Part shown: piece after piece, positions 9,424 through 17,998 of the stretch
Layout of the letters: every line of letters begins with the position of its first letter
How positions within the stretch are numbered: the first letter of the stretch is position 1
From: CAYVTV01 sp964526475
GTDB lineage: Bacteria; Bacteroidota; Bacteroidia; Bacteroidales; GCA-2748055
Assembly: GCA_964526475.1 (NCBI GenBank)
Contig: CAZGKF010000005.1
Location: 1-64,000, forward strand
Reading direction: 5' to 3'
Length of the DNA: 64,000 bases
Program-made: the position numbers and the translations under genes
The notes under the pieces: model-generated
What the model was told of the DNA's origin: nothing
Databases searched by the model: none
What the model saw: only the letters and a program-made list of their open reading frames with translations

Positions 9424-9993
9424 ATGAATTTGAATGATACATATATTCTTGAAGGCTTAAAGAGGGGTGACAGATTAATTTTTAATCTTGTATTCAAATC
9501 CTATTATCCGGCATTATGCGCATTTGCAAGAGATTATGTGAGATCAGATGATATTGCTGAGGAAATTACACAGGAACTTTTTTTATACCTTTGGGAGAAT
9601 CACTCAAAAATACATATCAAATCTTCACTCAGGTCTTATTTATTCAGGAGTATTCATAACAGATGCCTGAATTATTTCAGAGACCACTACCCTTCTGCAT
9701 CAAAAAGAGCACGCCTTAAACAATTAGAATCACATATTGAACTGCTCAATCTGGAAATCCCTGAAACCATTTTCGACAAAGCCTTTTCTGAACAAGCCGA
9801 GATGGAGTTGGAAACTGCCATCGAAAGCCTGCCTGAACAATGTAAAAAAATCTTCAGAATGAACCGGGATGAAAAACTTTCTTACCCGGAGATTGCCGGC
9901 CTCCTGGATATTTCTTTAAGCACTGTAAAAACACAAATGTCAAGGGCAATGCAGAAGTTGGCGGAGAAGATGGAGAAGTATCTGGGGAAATGA
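9424..9993 (+). CDS. ECF sigma-70 family RNA polymerase sigma factor
   Basis: 189 residues from the ATG at 9424; a TTG three codons upstream also lies in frame but is less likely. Region 2 (FNLVFKSYYPALCAFARDYV, then DDIAEEITQELFLYLWEN) contacts the -10 DNA and core polymerase. Region 4 (LPEQCKKIFRMNRDEKLSYPEIAG, then LDISLSTVKTQMSRAM) is the helix-turn-helix that reads the -35 DNA. There is no extra C-terminal domain, as in the sigma factors paired with FecR proteins in Bacteroidota. The next gene encodes a FecR-type anti-sigma factor and the one after it an STN-bearing SusC, so it likely switches on this uptake system. Unusually, nearly 600 bases of repeats separate it from fecR. Confidence 0.93.
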   Translation: MNLNDTYILEGLKRGDRLIFNLVFKSYYPALCAFARDYVRSDDIAEEITQELFLYLWENHSKIHIKSSLRSYLFRSIHNRCLNYFRDHYPSASKRARLKQLESHIELLNLEIPETIFDKAFSEQAEMELETAIESLPEQCKKIFRMNRDEKLSYPEIAGLLDISLSTVKTQMSRAMQKLAEKMEKYLGK

Positions 9994-10042
9994 TGGAAGG
10001 AGGTTAGGGAGGAAATGAGAAGAAAAAGTTGGCAGTAGGCAG

Positions 10043-10283
10043 TTGGCAGTAGGATTGAGTTTTTAGGAAGTGATTGTAATCATAGAATAACTTCCCGCCT
10101 TCGGGAAATCGCGATGATAAAAAAGTTGGCAGAGGGCAGTTGGCAGTCGCAAAGTGAAAAAAGTTGGCAGTAGGATTGAGTTTTTAGGAAGTGATTGTAA
10201 TATAGAATAACTCCCCGCCTTCGGGAAATCGCGATGATAAAAAAGTTGGCAGAGGGCAGTCGGCAGTCGCAAAGTGAAAAAAG
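10043..10283. repeat. Tandem duplication of a unit of about 120 bases
   Basis: Two consecutive copies share GCAGTAGGATTGAGTTTTTA, AGAATAAC, a CCCGCCTTCGGG hairpin core, ATCGCGAT, AAAGTTGGCAGAGGGCAGT and GGCAGTCGCAAAGTG. Differences are a one- or two-base change near 10081/10200 and T/C substitutions, so the duplication is recent. The edges are built of GGCAGT words that recur at 8785 and 8877. Confidence 0.85.
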
Positions 10284-10320
10284 TTGGCAGTAGGCAGTTG
10301 GCAGTAGGATTGAGTTTTTG

Positions 10321-10349
10321 CCTACTTTTTTGTGGTAGAAAAAAGTAGG
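10321..10349. repeat. Hairpin with CCTACTTTTTT stem, copy 1
   Basis: CCTACTTTTTT at 10321-10331 pairs perfectly with AAAAAAGTAGG at 10339-10349 around a 7-base loop. A second copy with the same stem and a different loop lies at 10383-10411. Confidence 0.8.
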
Positions 10350-10382
10350 AATGAAATTGTTGGAATCCGTGGTGACTTTTTG

Positions 10383-10411
10383 CCTACTTTTTTATGGCAG
10401 AAAAAAGTAGG
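10383..10411. repeat. Hairpin with CCTACTTTTTT stem, copy 2
   Basis: Arms 10383-10393 and 10401-10411 are identical to copy 1, and the loop is ATGGCAG. Both copies follow GACTTTTTG or GAGTTTTTG, so the repeated unit is longer than the stem. Confidence 0.8.
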
Positions 10412-10443
10412 GGTAAAATACGCCTTGCAGCATAAAAGTATGT

Positions 10444-10463
10444 CGCTCCGTTGTGACGGAGCG
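10444..10463. repeat. GC-rich hairpin CGCTCCGT/ACGGAGCG
   Basis: Perfect 8-base arms at 10444-10451 and 10456-10463 with a TGTG loop. An A-run follows on the + strand. With no T-run after it on this strand it is not a typical terminator for the sigma factor gene. Confidence 0.6.
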
Positions 10464-10585
10464 AAAAATGGCTTGCTGGCAGGGCCTATCTTTCTTATGG
10501 CAGAGAAAATTAAAAAATTAATTCCAAAAACATGTAAACCGATTTAACAATTACGTGTCATTATATTAACGAAAATGAAATATTG

Positions 10586-11773
10586 ATGATAAGCAAAGAA
10601 AATAATTCAATGACAGATTACAACGATTTGATAATCAAATTCCTTAATGAAAGTGCATCTGATAATGAAGTGGAACAGTTAAAAACCTGGGTAAATCAAT
10701 CTGAGAAAAACAAAAATGAATTTCTTGAAATGAAGATAGCCTGGCTGGCATCAGCCAGAAACCAAAATATCAAAGCTGAAGAACTGGATACTGCTTTCGA
10801 TACCTTAATCAATAAAATTAATAAAAAAAGCAAGCTGAAATTTAAAGATTCTTCCTACTCTTTGGGAAAACTGATCAGAATTGCTGCGGGGTTCCTCCTT
10901 ATATTCGCTATGGGTTCAATGGCTGCCTATCTGATAATGAAAACTTCTTTCTCTGTTGAACCTGCAATGACTGATGAGAAAATGTATATATATACCCCAA
11001 AAGGTTCCAGAGTAAAGACTATCCTCCAGGATGGGACAACAGTATGGCTGAATGCAGGAAGCAACCTGATGTATAATACAAACTCATTTAATAAGGAGGA
11101 CCGTCAGGTGACATTAATTGGGGAAGGATTTTTCCAGGTTGCAGAAAATCATAAAAAACCTTTCATTGTAAATGCCAAAAATTTTAAAATAGTGGCTCTG
11201 GGTACTGCATTCAATGTTAAAGCATATCCTGATGAAGATTTGGTAGAGACCACCCTTGTTGAAGGATTAGTGAAAATAGACGGAGAACAGGAGGATAAAC
11301 AGGCATTCTCCATTACCCTCCGACCAAACCAGCATATCGCATTACCGGCCGGTAAAGCTCTAATCAAGGATATACCTTTAACTGATCCTGAAAAGTTTGA
11401 AGCAGAAGACCTTAATAAAATTGTATTTGCGGAAATACCTATAGCTGTATCACATAAACCTACATTAAGCAATGTAATGGAAACAGAATTATTTACTTCA
11501 TGGAAAGACGAGAAGTGGATAATAAAAGGAGAAAATTTAGGGGATCTTGCAATAATGCTGGAAAGAAGGCATAATATCAGTATTGGGTTCAGTACAGAAG
11601 AACTGAAAAAATACCGGTTTACAGGTACATTTCAGAATGAAACGGTGGAACAGGTTATGCAGGTGCTTAAGCTCACTGCACCACTTCAATATAGAATTGA
11701 TAAAGGGATGGTTACATTGAATCTTGATGCTTCCTTAAAGAAAAAGTACGAAAAGTATTTGAATCATAATTAA
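10586..11773 (+). CDS. FecR-family anti-sigma factor
   Basis: 395 residues from the ATG at 10586 (a TTG lies one codon upstream; an ATG at 10610 is another candidate). The N-terminal 80 residues are cytoplasmic and would bind the sigma factor. One membrane segment follows near residues 95-118 (IRIAAGFLLIFAMGSMAAYL). The periplasmic FecR domain starts at YTPKGSRVKTILQDGTTVWL and includes GEGFFQVAENHKKPFIVNA and ALGTAFNVKAY. The C-terminal part (LGDLAIMLERRHNI, RFTGTFQNETVEQVMQVL) is the DUF4974-type domain usual in Bacteroidota. It should hold the upstream ECF sigma factor until the SusC below signals that its substrate is present. Confidence 0.93.
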   Translation: MISKENNSMTDYNDLIIKFLNESASDNEVEQLKTWVNQSEKNKNEFLEMKIAWLASARNQNIKAEELDTAFDTLINKINKKSKLKFKDSSYSLGKLIRIAAGFLLIFAMGSMAAYLIMKTSFSVEPAMTDEKMYIYTPKGSRVKTILQDGTTVWLNAGSNLMYNTNSFNKEDRQVTLIGEGFFQVAENHKKPFIVNAKNFKIVALGTAFNVKAYPDEDLVETTLVEGLVKIDGEQEDKQAFSITLRPNQHIALPAGKALIKDIPLTDPEKFEAEDLNKIVFAEIPIAVSHKPTLSNVMETELFTSWKDEKWIIKGENLGDLAIMLERRHNISIGFSTEELKKYRFTGTFQNETVEQVMQVLKLTAPLQYRIDKGMVTLNLDASLKKKYEKYLNHN

Positions 11774-11878
11774 TTAAAATGATTTTAACATATAATATAA
11801 ATTGCTAATAATTAATATCTTTTACTAACTATCAAAACTTTAACGCCTATGGGAATAGTTACTTATTAAAATAAAAAA

Positions 11879-11904
11879 GTTGGAACCAATGCGCTGGTCC
11901 CAAC
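11879..11904 (+). promoter_or_regulatory. Stem-loop in the leader of the susC-like gene
   Basis: GTTGGAACCA at 11879-11888 pairs with TGGTCCCAAC at 11895-11904 with one A:C mismatch and a 6-base loop. It lies about 105 bases after the fecR stop and 79 before the SusC start. It could be a terminator for the regulatory pair or a structured leader; no T-run follows, so termination is not certain. Confidence 0.45.
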
Positions 11905-11982
11905 TTAAAGTAAAATTAACCCGGAAGATATTCCCTTGTTGAAGAACGTCTTCCCTATTGTTTAATTAAACACTACAAATCT

Positions 11983-14900
11983 ATGAAAAAATTTTGTATT
12001 GGTAAATATTTATTTACCAACAAACATCTACGAAAAATTCTTCTAACTATGAAACTTTCCTTTATTCTTTTATTTTTTATTATTCTCCAGTCAACTGCAG
12101 GGGTCCTCTCACAGAACCTGACTCTTGATGTAAAAAACCAGAGCCTGCGTGATGTATTGAGAATGATTGAAACCCAAAGTAATTACAGGTTTTTCTACAA
12201 TGATCAGCTATCAGGACTTAACAAAACTATTAACCTGAAAGCTGAGAATGCATCTGTGGAGGAATTATTGAATCAGTTGCTGGATAACCAGCAATTTTCC
12301 TATACATCCATGGAGAATAACATGATTGTTATAGCTCCAACGGAACTTATGCAACAAAGAAAAGTATCAGGCACCGTAACAGACTCCGATGGTAATCCTT
12401 TACCAGGTGTATCTGTGTTTGTACAGGGAACCACAATAGGGACGGTTACTGATCCGGATGGAAATTTTGAACTTACAATTCCGGCAGATGCGCAAGTGCT
12501 TGTTTTTACATTTGTGGGAATGAGTTCACAGGAAATTGCCGTGGGAGAATCAACCGTTTTCAATGTCACTATGGTTGAGGAGTTCATTGGGCTCGATGAA
12601 GTGGTTGTTGTCGGGTATGGAACCCAAAGAAGAGTGAATCTTACCGGTAGTATTTCTACAGTTGACAATGAGGAAATATCGAGGGTTGCAATGCCTACAC
12701 TAACTCAGGCTTTGATGGGTAAAGCATCAGGACTTTTTATTAAAAATATGTCAGGACAGCCCGGAACAAATAAAACATCATTTAATATCAGGGGGTTTGG
12801 AAATCCACTGATAATTGTTGACGGAGCCCCTGTTTCCAGTTCGGAATTCCAACAGATAAATCCAAATGATATTGAAAATTTCAGTATCCTTAAAGATGCT
12901 GCTGCTGCTTCAATATATGGATCAAGAGCAGGAAACGGAGTAATTCTCGTTTCCACCAAAAGAGGATTTAAATCAGCTCCCCAAATTTCTTTATCCAGTG
13001 ATTATGCCCAGCAATTCTTTACACATATCCCTGACTTCCTGGATGCCGGGGATTACCTCCGGATGAAGAACTACTCTGAGTGGGCTGTAGGACGATCTCC
13101 TGTCTATTCTCAGGAATTAATTGACCTTTACGATGAAGGTGGTGATCCCGAATACCCGAACAACCAGATGTGGCCTATTGTATTTCACAAATATGCCCCT
13201 CAGGCAACTCATAATTTCAATGTAAGAGGCGGAACCGATAATGTCAGATATTTCCTGTCTGCCGGCTGGTTTGATCAAAATGGTATGCTGAAAGCTAATA
13301 CAATGAAGTACGACCGTTATTCCTTCAGGTCTAATATAGACGTAAATCTAACAAGTAAGTTGAATCTGGAAACTTCCTTGTCATTTATCAGTGACGATTA
13401 TATAGGACCGCGACAGGAAATGGAAGGAGCTAAAGGGGAGCAGGGAATAATACAAAGGACCTACCGTCAACGGACTTTTTTCCAGCGTTATGATGTATAT
13501 CCTGATAAATCGAAAGTTCCGGCATATGGAGATGGGTCATCCGAAGACCCGTATTATTTTACATTCCATGAATATTTCGGTTACAGGAAAACCAAGACAC
13601 AGTACACTGATTTGAACTTCACATTAAAATATGATCTGCCTTTAGGTTTTCAGGCAAGAGCTAACTATTACGTGTCGAATAAAGCATATAGCTATAAGCG
13701 AAGAACCTGGGAAGGAAAACAATACTTCTGGGATGAAGAAACTGATATCTATACTTTTAGAAGACAAAGTTTCCCGTATAACGAGCTGGAGGAAAGAAGA
13801 GACAGAACAAATGTTTTTAATCAGCAGTACATTTTAACATGGCAAGAATCTTTTAATAATCATAATTTTTCAGGTATAGCAGGGTACGAAGTATTATCTG
13901 ATAACTACGACAGGATAGAAGCATCCAGGATCAGGTATGAGCTTAACCTGGATTACCTGTTTGCAGGGCCTGACCTGGACAAAAGCAACTACGGTACTGC
14001 CAATGAAGGAGGAAGATCTGCTTTTTTCGGCAGAATAAATTACGATTATATGGGAAAATACCTTCTGGAATTTAATTCCAGATGGGATGCATCGCCTAAC
14101 TTCCCACCGGACAGCCGCTGGGGATTTTTCCCATCATTATCCCTGGGATGGAGATTATCTGAAGAAGATTTTATGAGCAATATATCATTCCTTGATAACC
14201 TGAAAATCAGAGCCTCACATGGAAATCTCGGGTATGACCGTGCCGGAGATTTTCAGTATCTCGCAACATATTCCATGAGCGGGAGGTACATTTTTGATAA
14301 TACCCTGGATCCTGGCCTGAGAGAAGACGCCATGCCTAATCCTTATATAACCTGGGAAAAGATGACAACTTCCAATATTGGTATTGATTTTGGTCTGTGG
14401 AATCACAAACTGGATGGCTCTCTCGATTATTTCTACAGGAAGCGTACCGATGTTCTTGGGAACCGCATTTTATCATTACCCAATGTAGTTGGAGCAGTTC
14501 TGCCTCAGGAAAACTACAGGGAATTTGACAACAGGGGTTGGGAATTAAGTCTCCAACACAGGAACAAAATTGGAGAAATAAGCTACAGCCTGGGTACTAA
14601 CCTGTCATGGAACCGTGAAAAGGCGCTGGTTGTGGATCAATCTGACTTCAGTAACATGGAAGCATTCAGAACCGGGAATAATGCCGGAGAATGGACAGAC
14701 AGGTATTGGTTGTATCAGCATGACGGGCTTTTCAAAAGCCAGGAAGAAATAGATAATTATGGAGTTATTATTGACGGGGCGAGTAACAGGACTATCTTAC
14801 CCGGTGATGTTAAATTTGTCGATTATAACGGGGATGGCATTATTTCTGGTGCAGACAGGGTACTGGGAGGAAGAGGTACCATGCCAAGATTTATTTATGG

Positions 14901-15417
14901 TATTAACATGGATTTCTCATGGAAAGGTTTTGACTTTTTAATGCTGTGGCAGGGAGCTTCCTTATTCAATGTTAATCTCTCAAGGAATTTTTATTACGCC
15001 AGGATTTTTTCAGGGAACGCGGCTCCATTGAACCATCATTATTATGAGAGTTATGTTCCGGAAAATCCCTGGTTGCCGGTAAATACCGATGCAAGATTCC
15101 CGCGCTGGCGCGATCATAATCAGTCTAGATTCCATAGCAATTATACTAATATATCGGATATCTGGTATTTGAATGGAGCTTATATCCGATTGAAAAACAT
15201 ACAGTTAGGCTATAACCTTCCGAAAAATCTGACCGATCGTGTTGGGATAAATAACTTAAGGATATATATCGGTGGTTATAATATTCTTACCCTGACAGCT
15301 GATATGAAAATTGTTGACCCCGAAGCTGACCACAGCCCTGCATTAGGAAGTAATCAGGTTGGGATCTATCATCCTCAGATGGGTACATATAATTTAGGAA
15401 TAGATATTAAATTCTAA
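11983..15417 (+). CDS. susC: SusC/RagA-family TonB-dependent outer-membrane transporter with STN signalling domain
   Basis: 1144 residues. After an extended N-terminus and hydrophobic segment (KLSFILLFFIILQSTAG, cleaved near LSQ) an STN domain spans about 46-118 (VKNQSLRDVLRMIETQSNYR). A carboxypeptidase-like beta-sandwich follows at 127-200 (VSGTVTDSDGNPLPGVSVFV), then the DEVVVVGYG motif at 205-213, the plug with NIRGFGNPLIIVDGAP and the 22-strand barrel to the C-terminus (GTYNLGIDIKF). It imports oligosaccharides across the outer membrane using TonB energy, with the SusD protein next door as lid. The STN domain is the part that touches FecR in trans-envelope signalling, matching the regulators upstream. 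Confidence 0.96.
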   Translation: MKKFCIGKYLFTNKHLRKILLTMKLSFILLFFIILQSTAGVLSQNLTLDVKNQSLRDVLRMIETQSNYRFFYNDQLSGLNKTINLKAENASVEELLNQLLDNQQFSYTSMENNMIVIAPTELMQQRKVSGTVTDSDGNPLPGVSVFVQGTTIGTVTDPDGNFELTIPADAQVLVFTFVGMSSQEIAVGESTVFNVTMVEEFIGLDEVVVVGYGTQRRVNLTGSISTVDNEEISRVAMPTLTQALMGKASGLFIKNMSGQPGTNKTSFNIRGFGNPLIIVDGAPVSSSEFQQINPNDIENFSILKDAAAASIYGSRAGNGVILVSTKRGFKSAPQISLSSDYAQQFFTHIPDFLDAGDYLRMKNYSEWAVGRSPVYSQELIDLYDEGGDPEYPNNQMWPIVFHKYAPQATHNFNVRGGTDNVRYFLSAGWFDQNGMLKANTMKYDRYSFRSNIDVNLTSKLNLETSLSFISDDYIGPRQEMEGAKGEQGIIQRTYRQRTFFQRYDVYPDKSKVPAYGDGSSEDPYYFTFHEYFGYRKTKTQYTDLNFTLKYDLPLGFQARANYYVSNKAYSYKRRTWEGKQYFWDEETDIYTFRRQSFPYNELEERRDRTNVFNQQYILTWQESFNNHNFSGIAGYEVLSDNYDRIEASRIRYELNLDYLFAGPDLDKSNYGTANEGGRSAFFGRINYDYMGKYLLEFNSRWDASPNFPPDSRWGFFPSLSLGWRLSEEDFMSNISFLDNLKIRASHGNLGYDRAGDFQYLATYSMSGRYIFDNTLDPGLREDAMPNPYITWEKMTTSNIGIDFGLWNHKLDGSLDYFYRKRTDVLGNRILSLPNVVGAVLPQENYREFDNRGWELSLQHRNKIGEISYSLGTNLSWNREKALVVDQSDFSNMEAFRTGNNAGEWTDRYWLYQHDGLFKSQEEIDNYGVIIDGASNRTILPGDVKFVDYNGDGIISGADRVLGGRGTMPRFIYGINMDFSWKGFDFLMLWQGASLFNVNLSRNFYYARIFSGNAAPLNHHYYESYVPENPWLPVNTDARFPRWRDHNQSRFHSNYTNISDIWYLNGAYIRLKNIQLGYNLPKNLTDRVGINNLRIYIGGYNILTLTADMKIVDPEADHSPALGSNQVGIYHPQMGTYNLGIDIKF

Positions 15418-15427
15418 AACAGTAAAA

Positions 15428-17179
15428 ATGAGAACAAAACTTTATATACTTATTGCTTCTATAGCCATGTTCTGGTCTTGTGAAGTAGATGTTTTTGATA
15501 AGCAACCATTGGATAAAATATCTGATGCTGCTGTCTGGAATGATGAAGCAATGATACGCGCCGTTGCTACTAATCTTTATACAAGACTTTCATTCTTTGA
15601 AGTACCGGGTTGGCTTACCCCTACAATTCTGACGTATAGTGATGAATCTACCTATAGTAGCGGAAACATGGGTGCTGTTACAACCGGTGGTATTTCACGA
15701 TCAAGTGACCCGCTGTCATTCTGGAACTACACCCTTATACGCGACATGAGTACTTTTATTGAAAAGATTGCAGACTCTCCTGTAAATGAAAATGCAAAAA
15801 AGCAGTTGGAAGGAGAAGTAAGGGCAATGAGGGCATATGCATATTATGAGATGATGAAAAGGTACGGAGGTGTTCCTCTGGTGGACATACCAATTGATCC
15901 GTTTAGCCCGATCGATATCAAATATACAGAACGCAGTACAGAAGAAGCTATTGCTGATTTTATTGATACCGAGCTAACCACTGCCATTGGTTTATTAACT
16001 GAGAATCATATTCCCAGGGGGAGAATTAATAAATGGACGGCATACGCTTTTAAAGCAAGAGCGAATTTATGGGCTGCTTCCATTGCAAAGTTCAGTACAG
16101 TTGAGTTAAATGGATTGGTGGGGATTCCTGCTTCCAGGGCAAATGAGTTCTATACCAGAGCTTCTGATGCCGCACAGGCTGTTATTGGCTCAGGCAAGTA
16201 TTCCCTGTATGAAAAAGTTGCAGATAAGGCAGAAAACTTCCGGAAAATCTTTGTGGATGATAATAATAATCCAGAGGTAATTTTTGAAGTAGTATTCGAT
16301 GGGGTAAACCTGAATCATAGCTGGGATTATGTCCATGCCCCTGCAGAATTCGGGGCACATGGAGGCGTCCTTGATCCTTTTCTCGATTTTGTCCTTAGTT
16401 TCGAAAATATTGACGGTTCATCAACTCAACCTTTATTAGGGACAGATCATCTGTATGATAACGGTTTCGAACCTTTTGAAAATAAAGATCCACGGCTTCA
16501 TGCAAACATATTTTTTCAGGGAGATATATGGCAGGGCATAGCAGTTGAGACTTATGAAGGTCTGGATCCTAGTCCGACACCTACGCCTGCTAACATTCTG
16601 ACTGATGCCGCAGGAAACTATAACGGAACTCCTTATGTAGGATTTGCTTCCAGAAATATAGCTGAACGTAACAAAGCTACCTTAACAGGTTTCCTCCCAA
16701 AGAAATATCTGGCTGAAACGGGATACTATAACCGTAATGAATCCTCCACTAACTGGAAGGTCTTAAGGTTGGCAGAAATGTATCTTATTAAAGCTGAAGC
16801 TGAATTTGAAAAAGGTACCAACCTCACAGCCGCAGCAGATGCACTGAACGCAACTCGGGAAAGAGCGGGAATAAGCCTGGTTGATCAGAGTACCATTACC
16901 CGAAACCATGTACGCACCGAATGGAACTCGGAAACATGCTTTGAAGGTGAACGATGGTATCATCTCAGAAGATGGAGAATTGCCGAAGGTATATTAGACG
17001 GGTCCAGTTTTAAAGGGATACAAATAATTCTTCATTACGAATCAGGAAAATATTATTTTCTTGAAAGAGATTTGGTTGAAGGATTTAATCGCATATTCAG
17101 ACCGGAACACTATTATAATCCTATTACCAACTCAAGGATAAATAATAATCCGGATCTAATCGAAAATCCACTCTATTAA
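15428..17179 (+). CDS. susD: SusD/RagB-family glycan-binding lipoprotein
   Basis: 583 residues, starting 10 bases after the transporter gene, so co-transcribed. The signal peptide ends at AMFWSC with C18 lipidated, followed by acidic residues that favour surface export in Bacteroidota. Family features are the DKQPLDKISDAAVWND start, TPR-like helices (EGEVRAMRAYAYYEMMKRYGGVPLVD), KWTAYAFKARANLWAA, and the C-terminal VLRLAEMYLIKAEAEFEKG, ALNATRERAG and ECFEGERWYHLRRW-type segment (here TCFEGERWYHLRRW). It covers the SusC barrel at the cell surface and binds the glycan for import. Confidence 0.96.
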   Translation: MRTKLYILIASIAMFWSCEVDVFDKQPLDKISDAAVWNDEAMIRAVATNLYTRLSFFEVPGWLTPTILTYSDESTYSSGNMGAVTTGGISRSSDPLSFWNYTLIRDMSTFIEKIADSPVNENAKKQLEGEVRAMRAYAYYEMMKRYGGVPLVDIPIDPFSPIDIKYTERSTEEAIADFIDTELTTAIGLLTENHIPRGRINKWTAYAFKARANLWAASIAKFSTVELNGLVGIPASRANEFYTRASDAAQAVIGSGKYSLYEKVADKAENFRKIFVDDNNNPEVIFEVVFDGVNLNHSWDYVHAPAEFGAHGGVLDPFLDFVLSFENIDGSSTQPLLGTDHLYDNGFEPFENKDPRLHANIFFQGDIWQGIAVETYEGLDPSPTPTPANILTDAAGNYNGTPYVGFASRNIAERNKATLTGFLPKKYLAETGYYNRNESSTNWKVLRLAEMYLIKAEAEFEKGTNLTAAADALNATRERAGISLVDQSTITRNHVRTEWNSETCFEGERWYHLRRWRIAEGILDGSSFKGIQIILHYESGKYYFLERDLVEGFNRIFRPEHYYNPITNSRINNNPDLIENPLY

Positions 17180-17197
17180 TAGCAAAAATATTCAATC

Positions 17198-17893
17198 ATG
17201 AAAAAAATAATCCAATCTTTGAAATATCTGGTCGTAATGCTAATAATTCCTGCATTATTAACCAGTTGTAATAAAGAAGTTACAGACTTTGGGTATGACG
17301 GTCAGTTCATGGGTAAGATTACCGACTCATCAGGTAATTTTATTTCAGGTGATCCAAATACATCAAACCTGGAAGTCAGAATACTGGGAGAAAAAGATCT
17401 GTCCGAACTTATCATTAGAGTCAAAACAGACGGAACATACGCAAATACCAAACTTTATCCTCAAGAGTATAAAGTTTGGCTCAGCGGGCCTGTAATACCT
17501 GTTGATACCTTATATGTTGATCTGAAAGGAGGTAAAACCGTTACAAAAGACTTTGTTGTAACTCCTTTACTTTCTGTTGATCCCCCGGTGCTCAACGGAA
17601 CCCCAACATCCACCGAGATAAGTATTGATTACAATATTACCGGTAATGCGGGTAATACTCCAAATCTCAGGGAAGTCATATGCAGTACTGCTTCCTGGCC
17701 AAACACATCCACCGGGAGTGGTTATGCATGGCAAACGAAAAAGGTCACTGTTGGTTCTGATTCAGGAACGGCCACTGTAACCGGTCTCACCCCAGGTACT
17801 AAATATTATGTCCGTATCAGTGCCAGGGCCAGTGGACAATCACTGTTTAATTATAGTGATCAGATCACTGTTACAACTCCTGATGCTCCTTAA
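17198..17893 (+). CDS. DUF3823-like surface lipoprotein with fibronectin-III-like C-terminus
   Basis: 231 residues. A lipoprotein signal ends in LLTSC with C24 lipidated. The middle (GQFMGKITDSSGNFISGDP, VRILGEKD, TYANTKLYPQEYKV) resembles DUF3823 proteins, which usually follow SusD genes. The last 90 residues (ATVTGLTPGTKYYVRISARA) read as a fibronectin type III fold. It lies 18 bases after susD and is probably the last gene of the uptake operon, since a strong inverted repeat follows. A role as an accessory glycan-binding protein at the surface is inferred from position and fold. Confidence 0.82.
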   Translation: MKKIIQSLKYLVVMLIIPALLTSCNKEVTDFGYDGQFMGKITDSSGNFISGDPNTSNLEVRILGEKDLSELIIRVKTDGTYANTKLYPQEYKVWLSGPVIPVDTLYVDLKGGKTVTKDFVVTPLLSVDPPVLNGTPTSTEISIDYNITGNAGNTPNLREVICSTASWPNTSTGSGYAWQTKKVTVGSDSGTATVTGLTPGTKYYVRISARASGQSLFNYSDQITVTTPDAP

Positions 17894-17928
17894 TGTCTGT
17901 TAATTAATCAGATATAAGGAGCTAATAC

Positions 17929-17974
17929 ATTATCCTGTGTCAAAAATAAATCTTGCATTTTGACACAGGATAAT
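17929..17974. terminator. Perfect 17-bp inverted repeat after the sus operon (terminator or operator)
   Basis: ATTATCCTGTGTCAAAA at 17929-17945 pairs with TTTTGACACAGGATAAT at 17958-17974 without mismatch around a 12-base loop. It lies 36 bases after the stop codon of the last sus-operon gene and could end that transcript. The right arm also sits between the presumed -33 and -7 elements of the permease promoter, so it could equally be an operator. Confidence 0.7.
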
Positions 17975-17982
17975 TAATTTTG
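17953..17982 (+). promoter_or_regulatory. Promoter of the GntP-type permease gene
   Basis: TTG at 17953-17955 and a perfect TAATTTTG (TAnnTTTG) at 17975-17982 lie 19 bases apart, matching the Bacteroidota housekeeping promoter. Transcription would start about 10 bases before the ATG, giving a very short leader. Confidence 0.6.
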
Positions 17983-17998
17983 AAAAAACTTCTTTCCC

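Larger units (their letters stand above)
9994..10585. other. Repeat-filled gap between sigma factor and FecR genes
   Basis: No supported gene. The gap holds a duplicated unit of about 120 bases, two copies of an identical-stem hairpin and a third GC-rich hairpin, each listed separately. Open frames here are translations of the repeats. Confidence 0.7.

Noticed and set aside
10063..10272. Minus-strand frame with a repeated protein text
   Set aside because: It is a translation of the 120-base tandem duplication and not a gene.
10043..10283. Possible CRISPR-like array
   Set aside because: There are only two copies, the unit is about 120 bases long and no distinct spacers or cas genes exist.
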